62,000 nucleotides of DNA from Mesostigma viride (lineage: Eukaryota; Streptophyta; Mesostigmatophyceae; Mesostigmatales; Mesostigmataceae), in NCBI GenBank assembly GCA_009746045.1, contig RPFO01000296.1, positions 1,894,564 through 1,956,563 on the forward strand, written 5' to 3'. Below the pieces are notes generated by a model. The model was not told the origin of the DNA. It worked only from the letters and a program-made list of their open reading frames with translations, and searched no databases. A program made the translations under genes and the position numbers. Numbering within the stretch: the stretch's first letter is position 1; every line of letters begins with the position of its first letter. Of the stretch, positions 10,607 to 19,383 are shown piece after piece.

Positions 10607-10819
10607 TTTTGGGTGTGATTTTCTTGCGCCAACGGCCGTTGGAACTTGCAAATTAGGGTTTGATTTTCTTTGCAACCGGAAGTAGGGTGTGGTTTGCCAC
10701 GTGGCACCATGGATGTAATTAATAAATGCATAATAAAACATTTTTCGTGCGCCAACGGCCGTTGGAGACTGAAAACTAGTGTGTGATTTGTGCGCGTAAT
10801 AAATCTTAAAATTCTTGTT
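10607..10819. repeat. Left part of duplicated intergenic block
   Basis: This segment plus 16209-16273, which the retrotransposon separates, aligns end to end with 16892-17192: GTGTGATTTTCTT, the palindrome, GCAAATTAGGGTTTGATTTTC, CCACGTGGCAC, ATGGATGTAAT, AATAAATGCATAATAAAA, palindrome, AATAAATC, ATTCTTGTT. Copy two carries an extra palindrome at about 16960, where copy one has CAACCGGAAGTAGG. Palindromes here are at 10630-10643 and 10753-10766. Confidence 0.85.
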
Positions 10820-10951
10820 CTATTAACCGTGGAACTCCAGGGTAACCAGACTCTTTATTAAAACAATAAGTAGAGCACATCGGGAAGTGGCCCTCAACTG
10901 GCCATCCTTACCCATGGGAACACTTTATGTCCAAAAAGGCTAGCCTTACCC
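10820..10951. repeat. Split direct repeat A1 (left end)
   Basis: 132 bp from CTATTAACCGTGG to AGCCTTACCC, repeated at 11366-11497 without visible differences. The boundary with the flank is ambiguous by the bases TT, which are shared by the flank, the B1/A2 junction and the right end, as expected for a recombinase crossover site. Confidence 0.9.
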
Positions 10952-10984
10952 CCAAACAGGCAACACACAGGGAGGGCGGGTGGG

Positions 10985-11365
10985 AAAACAAAAGAGACCG
11001 CCATGAGCTAGGTGAGCAAGCTTTTATCGTGTTTCAAGGCCAACGGCTCTCTACCAACGGCCAGATCCGGCAACGGCCTCTAAACAGTTTTAGCCGTCAA
11101 GTTTTACTTCAGATATTGCCTGTTGCAAACCCGTCCGCAATCACAGATCTGCTAGGAGAACCTAGACGCAAAAATCCGTCGTCAAGGTACTCAGCACACC
11201 GTCAAGGTATGGGCCGCAACAATTAGGCCATATCTTCCGTAATACTCGTACACTAGAAGCCTAATCAACCTTATTACGATCACATCACCCAGCTCTATTT
11301 CACCTAGCATCAGCGGCTCCCCTTCCGTATCACTATAAAGAAACTATGTTCAGAGAACCCCGATT
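10985..11365. repeat. Split direct repeat B1
   Basis: 381 bp from AAAACAAAAGAGACCGCC to GAACCCCGATT, repeated at 15828-16208. It runs directly into A2 (GATT then CTATT), the configuration of a circular-junction intermediate. A degenerate cluster of the host palindrome half-site occurs inside it (CCAACGGC, CCAACGGCC, GCAACGGCC near 11040-11085). The 33 bp between A1 and B1 (10952-10984) are unique. Confidence 0.9.
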
Positions 11366-11497
11366 CTATTAACCGTGGAACTCCAGGGTAACCAGACTCT
11401 TTATTAAAACAATAAGTAGAGCACATCGGGAAGTGGCCCTCAACTGGCCATCCTTACCCATGGGAACACTTTATGTCCAAAAAGGCTAGCCTTACCC
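11366..11497. repeat. Split direct repeat A2
   Basis: Second 132-bp copy of A1, immediately upstream of the recombinase stop region on the coding strand, ending in CTTACCC at 11497. Confidence 0.9.
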
Positions 11498-11573
11498 TTA
11501 CATCCCTCCCTGGCGACCCAAGCCAGGGGCAAAACAAAAACCGGTGGACGCATAAGACAAGAATGAAGGGAAC

Positions 11574-12186
11574 TTAAGAGGAAGGCAGAGAAAAGACGCT
11601 CCGCCAAATGCGCGGGGGGCAGGCGGCGATAGCCCGAACCAGGGCGTCAGGAAGGGTGAGGGCCAAGCTCCGGTGCAATCCCACATAGTGGGCGACAGTT
11701 TTGCTGCTGCGCCAGCGACCCCGATGCTGAATATCAGCCATGCTGCGCTGCCGCAAAAAATCATAGGTAGCCCCCCCATGCCGCAGCCCGTGAATGGTAA
11801 ACACCGTGTCGACCCCCAAAGCTTGCGTGGCCTGATGCCAAACCCGGCTGAACTGGGCATAATCGTAAGGGAACACCCGCTCCCAGGCCGCCTTGCCACG
11901 CATACAAGCCCGCAAGAGGGTCTCAGTCATGACATCCTCGATCACCACAGACTGCACCTCCCCCTTAGCCGTCTTAGCTGACATCAACAACAAGGCGCCC
12001 CGCTGCGAACCCCGCAACCGAACATCAGGCTGCAAGCGCACATGGCCGACCAACAGGTTGAGCGCCTCCGATACCCGCAGGTATTGTTGGAAAATAACGA
12101 TGACCATCATAGCCGCACGAGGCTGCCGCTGGAGCACCATAGTACAAGCAAGCGCAAACGCAGCCTCCCATGGAATGGGGGGGGGG
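11574..12186 (-). CDS. Tyrosine recombinase of the PAT-like element (catalytic part)
   Basis: Catalytic half of a tyrosine recombinase, integrating the cDNA circle without a staggered cut. Motifs in order: YLRVSEAL with the first catalytic Arg, then IHGLRHGGAT with H-x2-R, then QHRGRWRSS with the second His, then AHYV with the nucleophile Tyr. This is the full R-H-R-H-Y set. The N-terminal (SAM-like) part, LKVKPATLMVYHRGLRSFFAWW-type sequence, lies in the reverse-transcriptase frame just upstream. The two frames meet at the ten-G run 12177-12186 (C-run on the coding strand), so the intact enzyme would need one frame change there. The stop is at 11574-11576, 75 bases before the A2 repeat. Confidence 0.85.
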
Positions 12187-14650
12187 CACGAGGGGGTGCC
12201 AACGTGCGCCAGCCAGCCAAAACACTTCGTGCCAAGGCCCAATCCCGCACCTCCCGGGGGAAGTACAAATTCAGGCCCATAAGCGCATTGACACACAACT
12301 GGCGGCTGTAACACCGTGAGTGCGCCCAAGCGACATACTCGCAATAGTATTCCTCTATCGTCAAGCCGCGCAACAAGCTGCCAACCCGACCCCGCCGGCT
12401 CGCCCACCATGCGAAAAAGGACCTAAGACCCCGATGGTAAACCATCAAAGTAGCCGGCTTCACCTTGCCCTCAAGAAGGGTCAAGTAGCTAGCGCCAAGC
12501 CGAGGCCCGGGATTGGGATGAACACCCTCGCGAGTCAAATCGCGGACCCACCCGGCCACCGAGGCAGCCATGGAAAGCCCCCGCGAAGGCCCATCCGCAG
12601 GCTGAAGCTCACTTGGCGTCCAGACCCATTGTGAGCGGCTGCCGGTGACCAACGTAAGAGCGCACAACCGGCGGCATTGCTTGTTTAACCGGTAAGAAGA
12701 GGAACGCCCTTTAGCCAAGCAGCCCAAAGCGGCAGTGGAGTCCACTAACCTCACCACCCGCTTACCCCATGTTCCGAGGTTCCGGGCCGAGCGCTCCACC
12801 CCCTTCACAGCGGCCCGCACTTCCTTCTCGTTGATGTGCATGGTCGAATCGCGCCAGCGACTCTTGATCCCGACGCGCCATCGCCCGTGGATGATGGCTT
12901 TTTCCGCGGCCTTGGTCAAGGGTCTAGGCCCGGCATACATGGCCTCACCTGGGGTGAGGAGGGTTGGGTAACCCCGCACCTCCCGGGCCCGAGCTAATTC
13001 CGTCACCTCAGCTGGGGCCATCTCAGCGTAGACAACCCCCTGCCCAAAACTAGACGCATCCGAGGCCACCACCACCGGAGCCAGGGCAGCCCCCCGGTCC
13101 ACACGGAGCATGGGGGCCAACGCCATGGCACACTCGAGCTCATCGCGCACACCTTGCCACAAAGGTCGCGTTCGCTGGCCCCACCCCTTGAGGTTGATGA
13201 ACTTAAAACTCTGCTGCCATATGGACAAGCAAGTGCGGCTGAGCATCTGCAGCCACACCCACCGGCCCACGACGGCCGCCAGCGCCTCAGCGGTAGCGCG
13301 TCCCCTCTCGAGGAGTACACGAGTGTGCGCAACCACAAGGGTGAGCTGCTTAGCTGTCGGCTCCAACACCCCATCCCGCCGGTGAACAACACCCAGAGCT
13401 TCTAGCTCGTCCTCCCCCTCCGGGCTAGCCATGATCGTCTTGTCCTTGGAGGGCACAAGGTTGTTAGGCGCGTACCCGTCTTCAATAGCACTCGCGATTA
13501 AGCGATTCACCGCCTCGCACGTGCGCCCATTGCTGACCACCAGGTCATCAATAGTGATGGATACCATAGGGGCAGGGGGGTCCTCAAGGTCGATTTGCAT
13601 CTCCCTCGTGCTCTCCTCCTTGTACTCGATGGCTAGGGCGGTTGGGTTACCCCATGCATTCCGAAGCACGGTCAGCTCCCCTACACTTGTGAGGCGGTTC
13701 ACCTGCCGTCTAGGATCCAAAGCGCCCGTGGCATAGAGGACCATCTCATGGATGGCTTCCCCTAGCGCTACAGCGTGGGAGTGCCCCATGGCCAGCACTT
13801 TCAGCACTGGCCACACCCTCCTCCGCCGCCCCGGCAGCCCGACATCGGTGGACCACACATCAGGTAGCCCTTGATAATCCCACCACCACTCCGGCACTTG
13901 GATGGTATAGTAATACGAGACCAGATCGCTCTTGGCCGTGTAGCACCGACCCTTGATATAGACCTCCGAGTATATGCCCAGGTGGGGTAACACCGTCTTA
14001 GGGGGGTCCACCCACAGTGCGTTCCCCAACTTCTTATTCACAATGAGCCTTAACTCCCCCACTCCTTTGGCCACCCCAAAACATCCGTCTACCCACTTTG
14101 GCCGCGTCTCTCGGAACTCCACCATCCCCACGTCCGCTGCCCTCCCCATCAACTTGCCCCACTCCGCCATGGTGCACCCTCGGCTGGGGGCAGGTACATT
14201 CCAATACCTCGCACTGGCAGCCACCTCCGGCTTGATGCAGTTGGCTTCGCTCGCGTACACCTCTCGCCAACTAGGTCGTAGCGCCAGCAAATCCAGCAGC
14301 TTCGCCTTTCCTGCCACCTCGCGCTTCGGCAGACTCACCCGCTCCGCCACAAGTTGTTCATACTTATTACATTTCCCATAGATTAGATCACTTCCTTCTG
14401 CGGGGCCTGTCGCAACGCCGGTTACGCGGCGACTGTACCACTCGCAGTGCTTCTTGACCCTTTTCAGGGCCTCCGCCGTTCCTCTGGAGCACGCGCCTCC
14501 AGATTTAGGCGGAGGGTCTGCCCCCCCGTGCCATAGCCAATTCAACCACGTAATCACCTTGTGTTGTAGAGTGAAGGTCCGGCGGCGGCGAGTTGCACGC
14601 TGGCGTCTGCGTGCTGACCTCACTCTCCCCCACGTAGTGCTTAGAGGCAT
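12107..14650 (-). CDS. Reverse transcriptase-RNase H polyprotein, continuing into recombinase N-terminus
   Basis: The likely start is ATG 14650, overlapping the end of the Gag frame; the frame is open further upstream only through Gag. The reverse transcriptase is recognised by KSDLVSYYYTIQVP (motif A Asp) and SITIDDLVVSN (motif C, IDD in place of YxDD). RNase H follows with SDASSFGQGVVY, NEKE, VDSTAALGCL and PADGPSR, giving D-E-D-D. Next comes TREGVHPNPGPR, a candidate 2A-like or linker segment, and then the recombinase N-terminal helical domain. After the C-run at 12177-12186 the frame reads nonsense to 12107, while the recombinase continues in another frame. No adenine methyltransferase domain, common in DIRS relatives, was seen. 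Confidence 0.85.
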   Translation of the reverse strand: MPLSTTWGRVRSARRRQRATRRRRTFTLQHKVITWLNWLWHGGADPPPKSGGACSRGTAEALKRVKKHCEWYSRRVTGVATGPAEGSDLIYGKCNKYEQLVAERVSLPKREVAGKAKLLDLLALRPSWREVYASEANCIKPEVAASARYWNVPAPSRGCTMAEWGKLMGRAADVGMVEFRETRPKWVDGCFGVAKGVGELRLIVNKKLGNALWVDPPKTVLPHLGIYSEVYIKGRCYTAKSDLVSYYYTIQVPEWWWDYQGLPDVWSTDVGLPGRRRRVWPVLKVLAMGHSHAVALGEAIHEMVLYATGALDPRRQVNRLTSVGELTVLRNAWGNPTALAIEYKEESTREMQIDLEDPPAPMVSITIDDLVVSNGRTCEAVNRLIASAIEDGYAPNNLVPSKDKTIMASPEGEDELEALGVVHRRDGVLEPTAKQLTLVVAHTRVLLERGRATAEALAAVVGRWVWLQMLSRTCLSIWQQSFKFINLKGWGQRTRPLWQGVRDELECAMALAPMLRVDRGAALAPVVVASDASSFGQGVVYAEMAPAEVTELARAREVRGYPTLLTPGEAMYAGPRPLTKAAEKAIIHGRWRVGIKSRWRDSTMHINEKEVRAAVKGVERSARNLGTWGKRVVRLVDSTAALGCLAKGRSSSYRLNKQCRRLCALTLVTGSRSQWVWTPSELQPADGPSRGLSMAASVAGWVRDLTREGVHPNPGPRLGASYLTLLEGKVKPATLMVYHRGLRSFFAWWASRRGRVGSLLRGLTIEEYYCEYVAWAHSRCYSRQLCVNALMGLNLYFPREVRDWALARSVLAGWRTLAPPRAPPPFHGRLRLRLLVLWCSSGSLVRL

Positions 14651-14697
14651 TGTAGGAAGAGGCAGTGGGAAGGGGGAGCGGTTTACCCTTTCGGTGT

Positions 14698-15756
14698 TTA
14701 CTTGGTTTGCTGGGCCTTGCCCAGCTTCTCCATCATCGTGGCGCTTTGCAGGGCCATCTTCATGGCCGGGTTGCTCACCAAGGAGGCATCTTCCTTGAGA
14801 GCAAGGAGGTGGCCAGCCACCTTCCACCCTCCTGACCCCTGGCTCTCCACTAGGAGCATGGCTGCCACCACCCTCATGAGATACTCTACCCCAGCCAACT
14901 CCCCGGCTGCCGGCCCCAACTCCTTGAAGAGTGTGTCCATGGCCAGGGCGATGTTCATGACCACCTTCCTGCTTTCCTGGTTCCTCCACCCCCCTTGGCG
15001 AGTAGCCATGATCCAACTCTTTATCCCCCCTCCATTGTCGTTGGCATCCTCGAGCACCTCGGGGAGCACTCTCTCTTGCACCCTCCAATTCACCACTTGT
15101 GCTCGAGTGGGCAGCGTCACCCCTTTGGTCTTTTTCGGCTTCCTGGAAGCCCCATCTGCCCCGGCCAGCGCATCCTTCAATTTCGTCAGGAAATCCTCTT
15201 CCTCGGACTCCTCCTCCTCCTCCTCTTCTTTGCCCGCCTGCCCCTGCTTGCCAATAATAGCCGCCAGCTCCAAGAGCTGCTCCCTCACATCCCCCGCGGC
15301 CTTTCCCTTGCTCGGGGCTGGGCTTCCGACTTTTTTCGTCCCCTTTTTCGCCCCTTTCGTGGGCCGGCGTGGTGGCTGCATCTCCTCTTCGTCCGAGTCC
15401 GCCAAGTCCCGGGCGCTTTGGAGGGCTGCCACTAGCGCTTCGTTTGGGTCCGCTGCTGCCAGAATTTCAGGCCCGTCCACGTGGTCGACCAGCAGTCCAA
15501 CGACGGACTCCAGCTGGGCCGCAGACCACCGGCTGACAGTAGTTACCCAGTCGGTCCCGAGGACCGCCTCAAAGGCAGCGCACACTTCAGGCAGGCCCGA
15601 GCAAGTGGAGAGCTCCTGATGGAGCCTTTTCTTCTGCGTCGGCCAGCCTAGTCGGCCCTTTCCCGTCTGTTTAGTAGCTGTCGGCACCTCGGGATTAGCT
15701 TTCGGTAATTGCTTCCCAGCACCTGTCGAACCTGGCTTCCGCCCGGGCTTCGGCAT
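14698..15756 (-). CDS. Gag-like ORF of the PAT-like element
   Basis: 352 residues from ATG 15756 to TAA 14698, the first gene on the element's coding strand, starting 71 bases inside B2. The N-terminus is basic (PKPGRKPGSTGAGK). The middle alternates Lys-rich (PTKGAKKGTKKVG) with a strongly acidic block (EEEEEEESEEEDF). The C-terminal 130 residues are helical, with GGWRNQESRKVVMNIALAM. I saw no zinc knuckle. Position and composition support a nucleocapsid-type role; the assignment rests on context. The stop lies about 48 bases upstream of the pol ATG on the coding strand, so the two frames are tightly coupled. Confidence 0.7.
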   Translation of the reverse strand: MPKPGRKPGSTGAGKQLPKANPEVPTATKQTGKGRLGWPTQKKRLHQELSTCSGLPEVCAAFEAVLGTDWVTTVSRWSAAQLESVVGLLVDHVDGPEILAAADPNEALVAALQSARDLADSDEEEMQPPRRPTKGAKKGTKKVGSPAPSKGKAAGDVREQLLELAAIIGKQGQAGKEEEEEEESEEEDFLTKLKDALAGADGASRKPKKTKGVTLPTRAQVVNWRVQERVLPEVLEDANDNGGGIKSWIMATRQGGWRNQESRKVVMNIALAMDTLFKELGPAAGELAGVEYLMRVVAAMLLVESQGSGGWKVAGHLLALKEDASLVSNPAMKMALQSATMMEKLGKAQQTK

Positions 15757-15827
15757 CCCAGCCGCTTTGCAGAAAGGAATTCTGGGCGTCAGCTACGCTG
15801 CCCCTGACCCCTGTCGCCGCCTTCGTT

Positions 15828-16208
15828 AAAACAAAAGAGACCGCCATGAGCTAGGTGAGCAAGCTTTTATCGTGTTTCAAGGCCAACGGCTCTCTACCAA
15901 CGGCCAGATCCGGCAACGGCCTCTAAACAGTTTTAGCCGTCAAGTTTTACTTCAGATATTGCCTGTTGCAAACCCGTCCGCAATCACAGATCTGCTAGGA
16001 GAACCTAGACGCAAAAATCCGTCGTCAAGGTACTCAGCACACCGTCAAGGTATGGGCCGCAACAATTAGGCCATATCTTCCGTAATACTCGTACACTAGA
16101 AGCCTAATCAACCTTATTACGATCACATCACCCAGCTCTATTTCACCTAGCATCAGCGGCTCCCCTTCCGTATCACTATAAAGAAACTATGTTCAGAGAA
16201 CCCCGATT
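15828..16208. repeat. Split direct repeat B2 (right end)
   Basis: Second 381-bp copy of B1; it forms the 5' end of the element on its coding strand and would carry the promoter. After GATT at 16208 the host sequence GTTTTTTCAAGCC resumes. Confidence 0.9.
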
Positions 16209-16273
16209 GTTTTTTCAAGCCAACGGCCGTTGACGGTGAGAAATGTATATCAAACGGTGTCGGTGGGTTGCAG

Positions 16274-16891
16274 ATGACGTTCTACAGGACGGAGGGGGGC
16301 GAGTGGATCAACTTGGAAGACAGGCTTCTGGGAGTGGTTAAGAGCGCGCTCAGGCTTCTGCCGGACATTAAGCTGGATTTTAAGCCCAAGGAGGGTGAAA
16401 GGTCTCTTTTGAAACCGGATGTCGCGAAGGCCGCGGCTCTTGTTTTCAATATCGAGGGTCGGGGACTCCCAAACCCGACCGTAGAGCCATTTGAGGAGGT
16501 GCTTGTGAGGTGTGGTGCTATAAGGCCCTATGATCCATCAATACCCAGCCCAATTTGTTTTCAGTCGATCGATGCTGATGGTAATGAAAGTTGGATACAG
16601 ATGACGCGGCCATATGATAGGGGAGAAGGGTTTAAGGGTTTAGGGGAGGTGGGACGGTTCGAATGGGTCATCTTGAAGGACGGCAAGTACTTCAAGCATC
16701 ACACTGACCTGATCATCGACCGGCTGTTCGTGTCTGCTGGAGATTGCATGTTCTGGTTGAGGGAATACGTGCATGAGTGGGGACCCGACGGTGTTGACGA
16801 GTTTGAGAAAGCGGTTCGTGAGGTGATGTCCGCGCTGGGGCAGGAGTACAAGTTCGAGTGCGTGACTGACGCGAATCGATTATGCGACTGA
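16274..16891 (+). CDS. Uncharacterised protein
   Basis: 205 residues from ATG 16274 to TGA 16891. A TTG two codons earlier is not a eukaryotic start; CAG directly before the ATG resembles a 3' splice site, and the same arrangement precedes the gene at 17193, so a 5'-UTR intron is possible. No family is recognised. The middle has aromatic and acidic segments (FEWVILKDGKYFKHHTDLI) and the end is helical (DEFEKAVREVMSALGQEY). The promoter-side 65 bp, with its palindrome, were separated from the matching left block by the retrotransposon. A broken copy of its 3' end is at 10526-10606. Confidence 0.6.
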   Translation: MTFYRTEGGEWINLEDRLLGVVKSALRLLPDIKLDFKPKEGERSLLKPDVAKAAALVFNIEGRGLPNPTVEPFEEVLVRCGAIRPYDPSIPSPICFQSIDADGNESWIQMTRPYDRGEGFKGLGEVGRFEWVILKDGKYFKHHTDLIIDRLFVSAGDCMFWLREYVHEWGPDGVDEFEKAVREVMSALGQEYKFECVTDANRLCD

Positions 16892-17192
16892 AGTGTTGGG
16901 TGTGATTTTCTTTGCGCCAACGGCCGTTGGAACCTGCAAATTAGGGTTTGATTTTCTTTGCGCCAACGGCCGTTGGCAGCTGGAAAGTTGGGTGTGATTC
17001 GCCACGTGGCACTATGGATGTAATCAATAAATGCATAATAAAAATTTTTTTCGTGCATTTTTCGTGCGCCAACGGCCGTTGGAGGCTGGAAAATGGTGTG
17101 ATTTTCGTGCGAGTAATAAATCATTCTTGTTGTTTCAAGCCAACGGCCGTTGACGGTGAGAAATGTGTATCAAACGGTGTTGGTGGTCGCAG
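16892..17192. repeat. Duplicated intergenic block with four palindromes (empty site)
   Basis: Palindromes at about 16918, 16961, 17070 and 17143. The block is the second copy of 10607-10819 plus 16209-16273. Where the first copy holds the 5.4-kb retrotransposon, this one reads ATTCTTGTT followed directly by GTTTCAAGCC, so it records the pre-insertion site. Confidence 0.85.
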
Positions 17193-17975
17193 ATGGCGGT
17201 CAAATGCACGGTTGCGTGGTGCCAGGAAGCGAGAGCAGGAGGGGATGACTTGTGCGTGCGTCATGTCAGCGTGCGAACGGGAATGGCAGGGAGGGTGAAG
17301 GATTTGTTTGCAAAAAAGGGGGGGTGTATCGCCCGGGATTGCCAGCTTCCATTCGGGACGGATTGCATGCCTTTTTGTGATGGACACGCCAAGTTGTCAG
17401 GGGAGATGCAAGAGGTGATCAAAGGAGGCTTGTTGTTTGTGCATGGCGAGTCCAGTGCTGGTGAAGGACCTCTTGTCCTGAGTTTTGAGGTGGACAGTGC
17501 TGGAAGTCTGGAAAGAATGGCGGTCAGGTCGCGGGAATGGATGTTGAATCACCCTGACTTTGACTCGTATGCCTACTGCCAAGGTTTCGGGGACGCCGTT
17601 TTTACATGGATGCTGTGCTCGGAGGATGACGTGCATGCGATTGTTTCGCATGACGACTTGGATATCGCAGGCGCCATGGGCGCAGACCTGTTGTTGTATT
17701 TCATGATTGGATGGGGTTGCGGATTTTTGGAAGGTGATTGGTGGGTCCCGCACCTCGCAAGGCTTACTTTTGCGGTCGGCGAATTGCCTGTACCTGTTGA
17801 AGTCTCAAAAACTCGTGTGGAGATGGCTGCCGTTCTGGCATCGGGGGTTAAGCGCCAAGCCCGATTTGCCATGACCGTTGTTGCTGATGCTGAGGGGGAG
17901 GAAATTGAAAAGGTCGTGGAAAGGGTCGTCCTGGCCTCTGCTTTGGTGGAGAGAGCAAGGAATGCATGCGACTAG
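17193..17975 (+). CDS. Protein with two short Cys/His fingers
   Basis: 260 residues from ATG 17193 to TAG 17975; an in-frame ATG at 17163 lies in the conserved upstream block and is less likely, because the equivalent ATG of the duplicate at 16253 is out of frame. Near the N-terminus are CTVAWC...LCVRH (C-x4-C-x10-C-x2-H) and, after about 45 residues, CIARDC...FCDGH, two candidate one-zinc fingers of the same plan. The rest has aromatic-rich segments (YFMIGWGCGFLEGDWWVPHL) and a helical end. No named family is recognised. The genes at 18576 and 19384 share the finger plan at their N-termini, making a local paralogous cluster in one orientation. Confidence 0.65.
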   Translation: MAVKCTVAWCQEARAGGDDLCVRHVSVRTGMAGRVKDLFAKKGGCIARDCQLPFGTDCMPFCDGHAKLSGEMQEVIKGGLLFVHGESSAGEGPLVLSFEVDSAGSLERMAVRSREWMLNHPDFDSYAYCQGFGDAVFTWMLCSEDDVHAIVSHDDLDIAGAMGADLLLYFMIGWGCGFLEGDWWVPHLARLTFAVGELPVPVEVSKTRVEMAAVLASGVKRQARFAMTVVADAEGEEIEKVVERVVLASALVERARNACD

Positions 17976-18046
17976 GTGTTTTTGGTCGCCAACGGCCGTT
18001 GGACTTGCAAAATGTCCTGTGAGCTGAGTCCGTTTCTTAACTTGCC

Positions 18047-18391
18047 ATGGACGTCGGTTGTGCAGGGGCAGGGTGTAGGATGGAGTGCGGAAAAGAAGGA
18101 AAGGAAGGGGGGGAGACTACAAAGGAAAACCTGATAGAGATTGTGGAGGCCGAACTGGAAGACCTGCCCGATCTGGTTCTCGAAGAGGACGGGCAATTGC
18201 ACGCTGAACGTCTTGATGGCGTGGGCATGATGATGTCGGAGGTTGATGGGTATGGTGGAATTGCTAAAGGTGTATTGCGTAAATTGAGGCGTGAGGAGGA
18301 TGTGGGGACTCCGGCTCATGTTTTGGTCAGTTTTATGAACGACAATTGGGGTCGAATGCAACCCACTAAAGATGGGGAGGATGTTGACTAG
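18047..18391 (+). CDS. Small charged protein
   Basis: 114 residues from ATG 18047 to TAG 18391. The N-terminus has three cysteines (VGCAGAGCRMEC) without a clear fourth ligand, so a zinc site is only a possibility. A Glu-rich helix follows (ENLIEIVEAELEDLPDLVLEEDGQ), then a basic turn KGVLRKLRREE. It lies between palindromes (17989, 18482) in the Cys/His cluster, same strand. Function unknown. Confidence 0.5.
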   Translation: MDVGCAGAGCRMECGKEGKEGGETTKENLIEIVEAELEDLPDLVLEEDGQLHAERLDGVGMMMSEVDGYGGIAKGVLRKLRREEDVGTPAHVLVSFMNDNWGRMQPTKDGEDVD

Positions 18392-18575
18392 AATGTGATT
18401 TTAGGATGAATGTAAATTTATTTAATAAAGAAGAATCATTTGGAAAAAATCGCCTGATGGTGTCAAGTTTTGTGCGTCTAAGGCCAACGGCCGTTGGGAT
18501 GTGTGGAATTTAACAGGGCCAACGGCCGTTGACCCTGCTGAATGCGTGCGTTTGCGGGTGGTGTAAAAAATATCG

Positions 18576-19157
18576 ATGTGCACAGATGGACCCATTCGAT
18601 GCGAACATCCGGATTGTCAATGGGAAGGAATGCCGACGGACAGCGAGTGGTTCTGTCCCAAGCATTCTGACGTATGGGGGGCGTTGTTTGCCGAAATCGA
18701 GAGCGGGCTGATGACGATTGACCGTCACATCGTGACGAAAAAGTGGAAGCCTTGGCCCAACAACATGGTTTTGGTCTTGTACTATGTTGACAAGAAGCCT
18801 CGATTCATGCTGCGTGATGCAGAGTGGGTGATAGAGGAGGTGGGACAGATGCGACCTGGAGAGGGGATAGGCGGAGAGGACAAGCCGCCAAGGCATGTGT
18901 GGGCTTACATGGGAGACCATCCCGACTGTCCAACGGCCAAAGTGTGGCATGATATGGGAAGGGACATGGCCACGGAGTCCGCGTATGAGTGCGCGCGACT
19001 CGTGACAGCGCTCTTGAAGGGGGAGGTGAAAGACCTGATGCGCAAGGGGGGGTTGGTAGAGCAGATTAGACAGCAGATTAGACGTGTGTGTGATTTTGAT
19101 GAGGAGATTGATGAGAAGCCGGCAAAGAGGGGCAGGATGGACAGAATTGCTCAGTAA
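18576..19157 (+). CDS. Protein with N-terminal Cys/His finger
   Basis: 193 residues from ATG 18576 to TAA 19157. RCEHPDCQWEG...FCPKH gives C-x4-C-x11-C-x2-H, the same plan as the neighbours at 17193 and 19384. The rest has a Trp-rich segment (KKWKPWPNNMVLVLYY), a helix with ARLVTALLKGEVKDLMRKGG and a basic C-terminus (KPAKRGRM). CACAG inside the first codons could be a splice acceptor, in which case the true start lies in an upstream exon. Two palindromes precede it (18482 and 18519). Confidence 0.6.
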   Translation: MCTDGPIRCEHPDCQWEGMPTDSEWFCPKHSDVWGALFAEIESGLMTIDRHIVTKKWKPWPNNMVLVLYYVDKKPRFMLRDAEWVIEEVGQMRPGEGIGGEDKPPRHVWAYMGDHPDCPTAKVWHDMGRDMATESAYECARLVTALLKGEVKDLMRKGGLVEQIRQQIRRVCDFDEEIDEKPAKRGRMDRIAQ

Positions 19158-19383
19158 GAAAGAGAGGGAGAAAATATGATTTGATTAATCTGATGCGTGT
19201 AATTGAAACTAATTTATTTTGTCTCATAAAACTTCTTTGAACGGACCTTCTTTGAACCAACAATTATTGCACAAAAAGACTAGATTGAGAATTGTGTGAG
19301 AAAGACGCCAGAGGGGGTTCTGACGGTCCTTATTGCCCCTGTTATACAATGGCTGCTGTATGGGACTCATGGCAATTGCGCAG

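Larger units (their letters stand above)
10820..16208 (-). mobile_element. PAT-like (DIRS-class) retrotransposon
   Basis: A 5.4-kb element whose genes read on the minus strand: Gag-like ORF, then reverse transcriptase/RNase H, then tyrosine recombinase. Its ends are split direct repeats: on the plus strand A1 (10820-10951), B1 (10985-11365), A2 (11366-11497), genes, B2 (15828-16208). Read along the coding strand this is one repeat, genes, then the complementary pair and the last repeat, the arrangement of PAT and Kangaroo elements (LTR elements have plain terminal repeats). No target-site duplication is visible, which fits recombinase-mediated insertion. The empty site is preserved at 17110-17135 in the duplicated block. 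A1/A2 and B1/B2 look nearly identical, so insertion was recent, although the pol frame is interrupted once. Confidence 0.9.
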
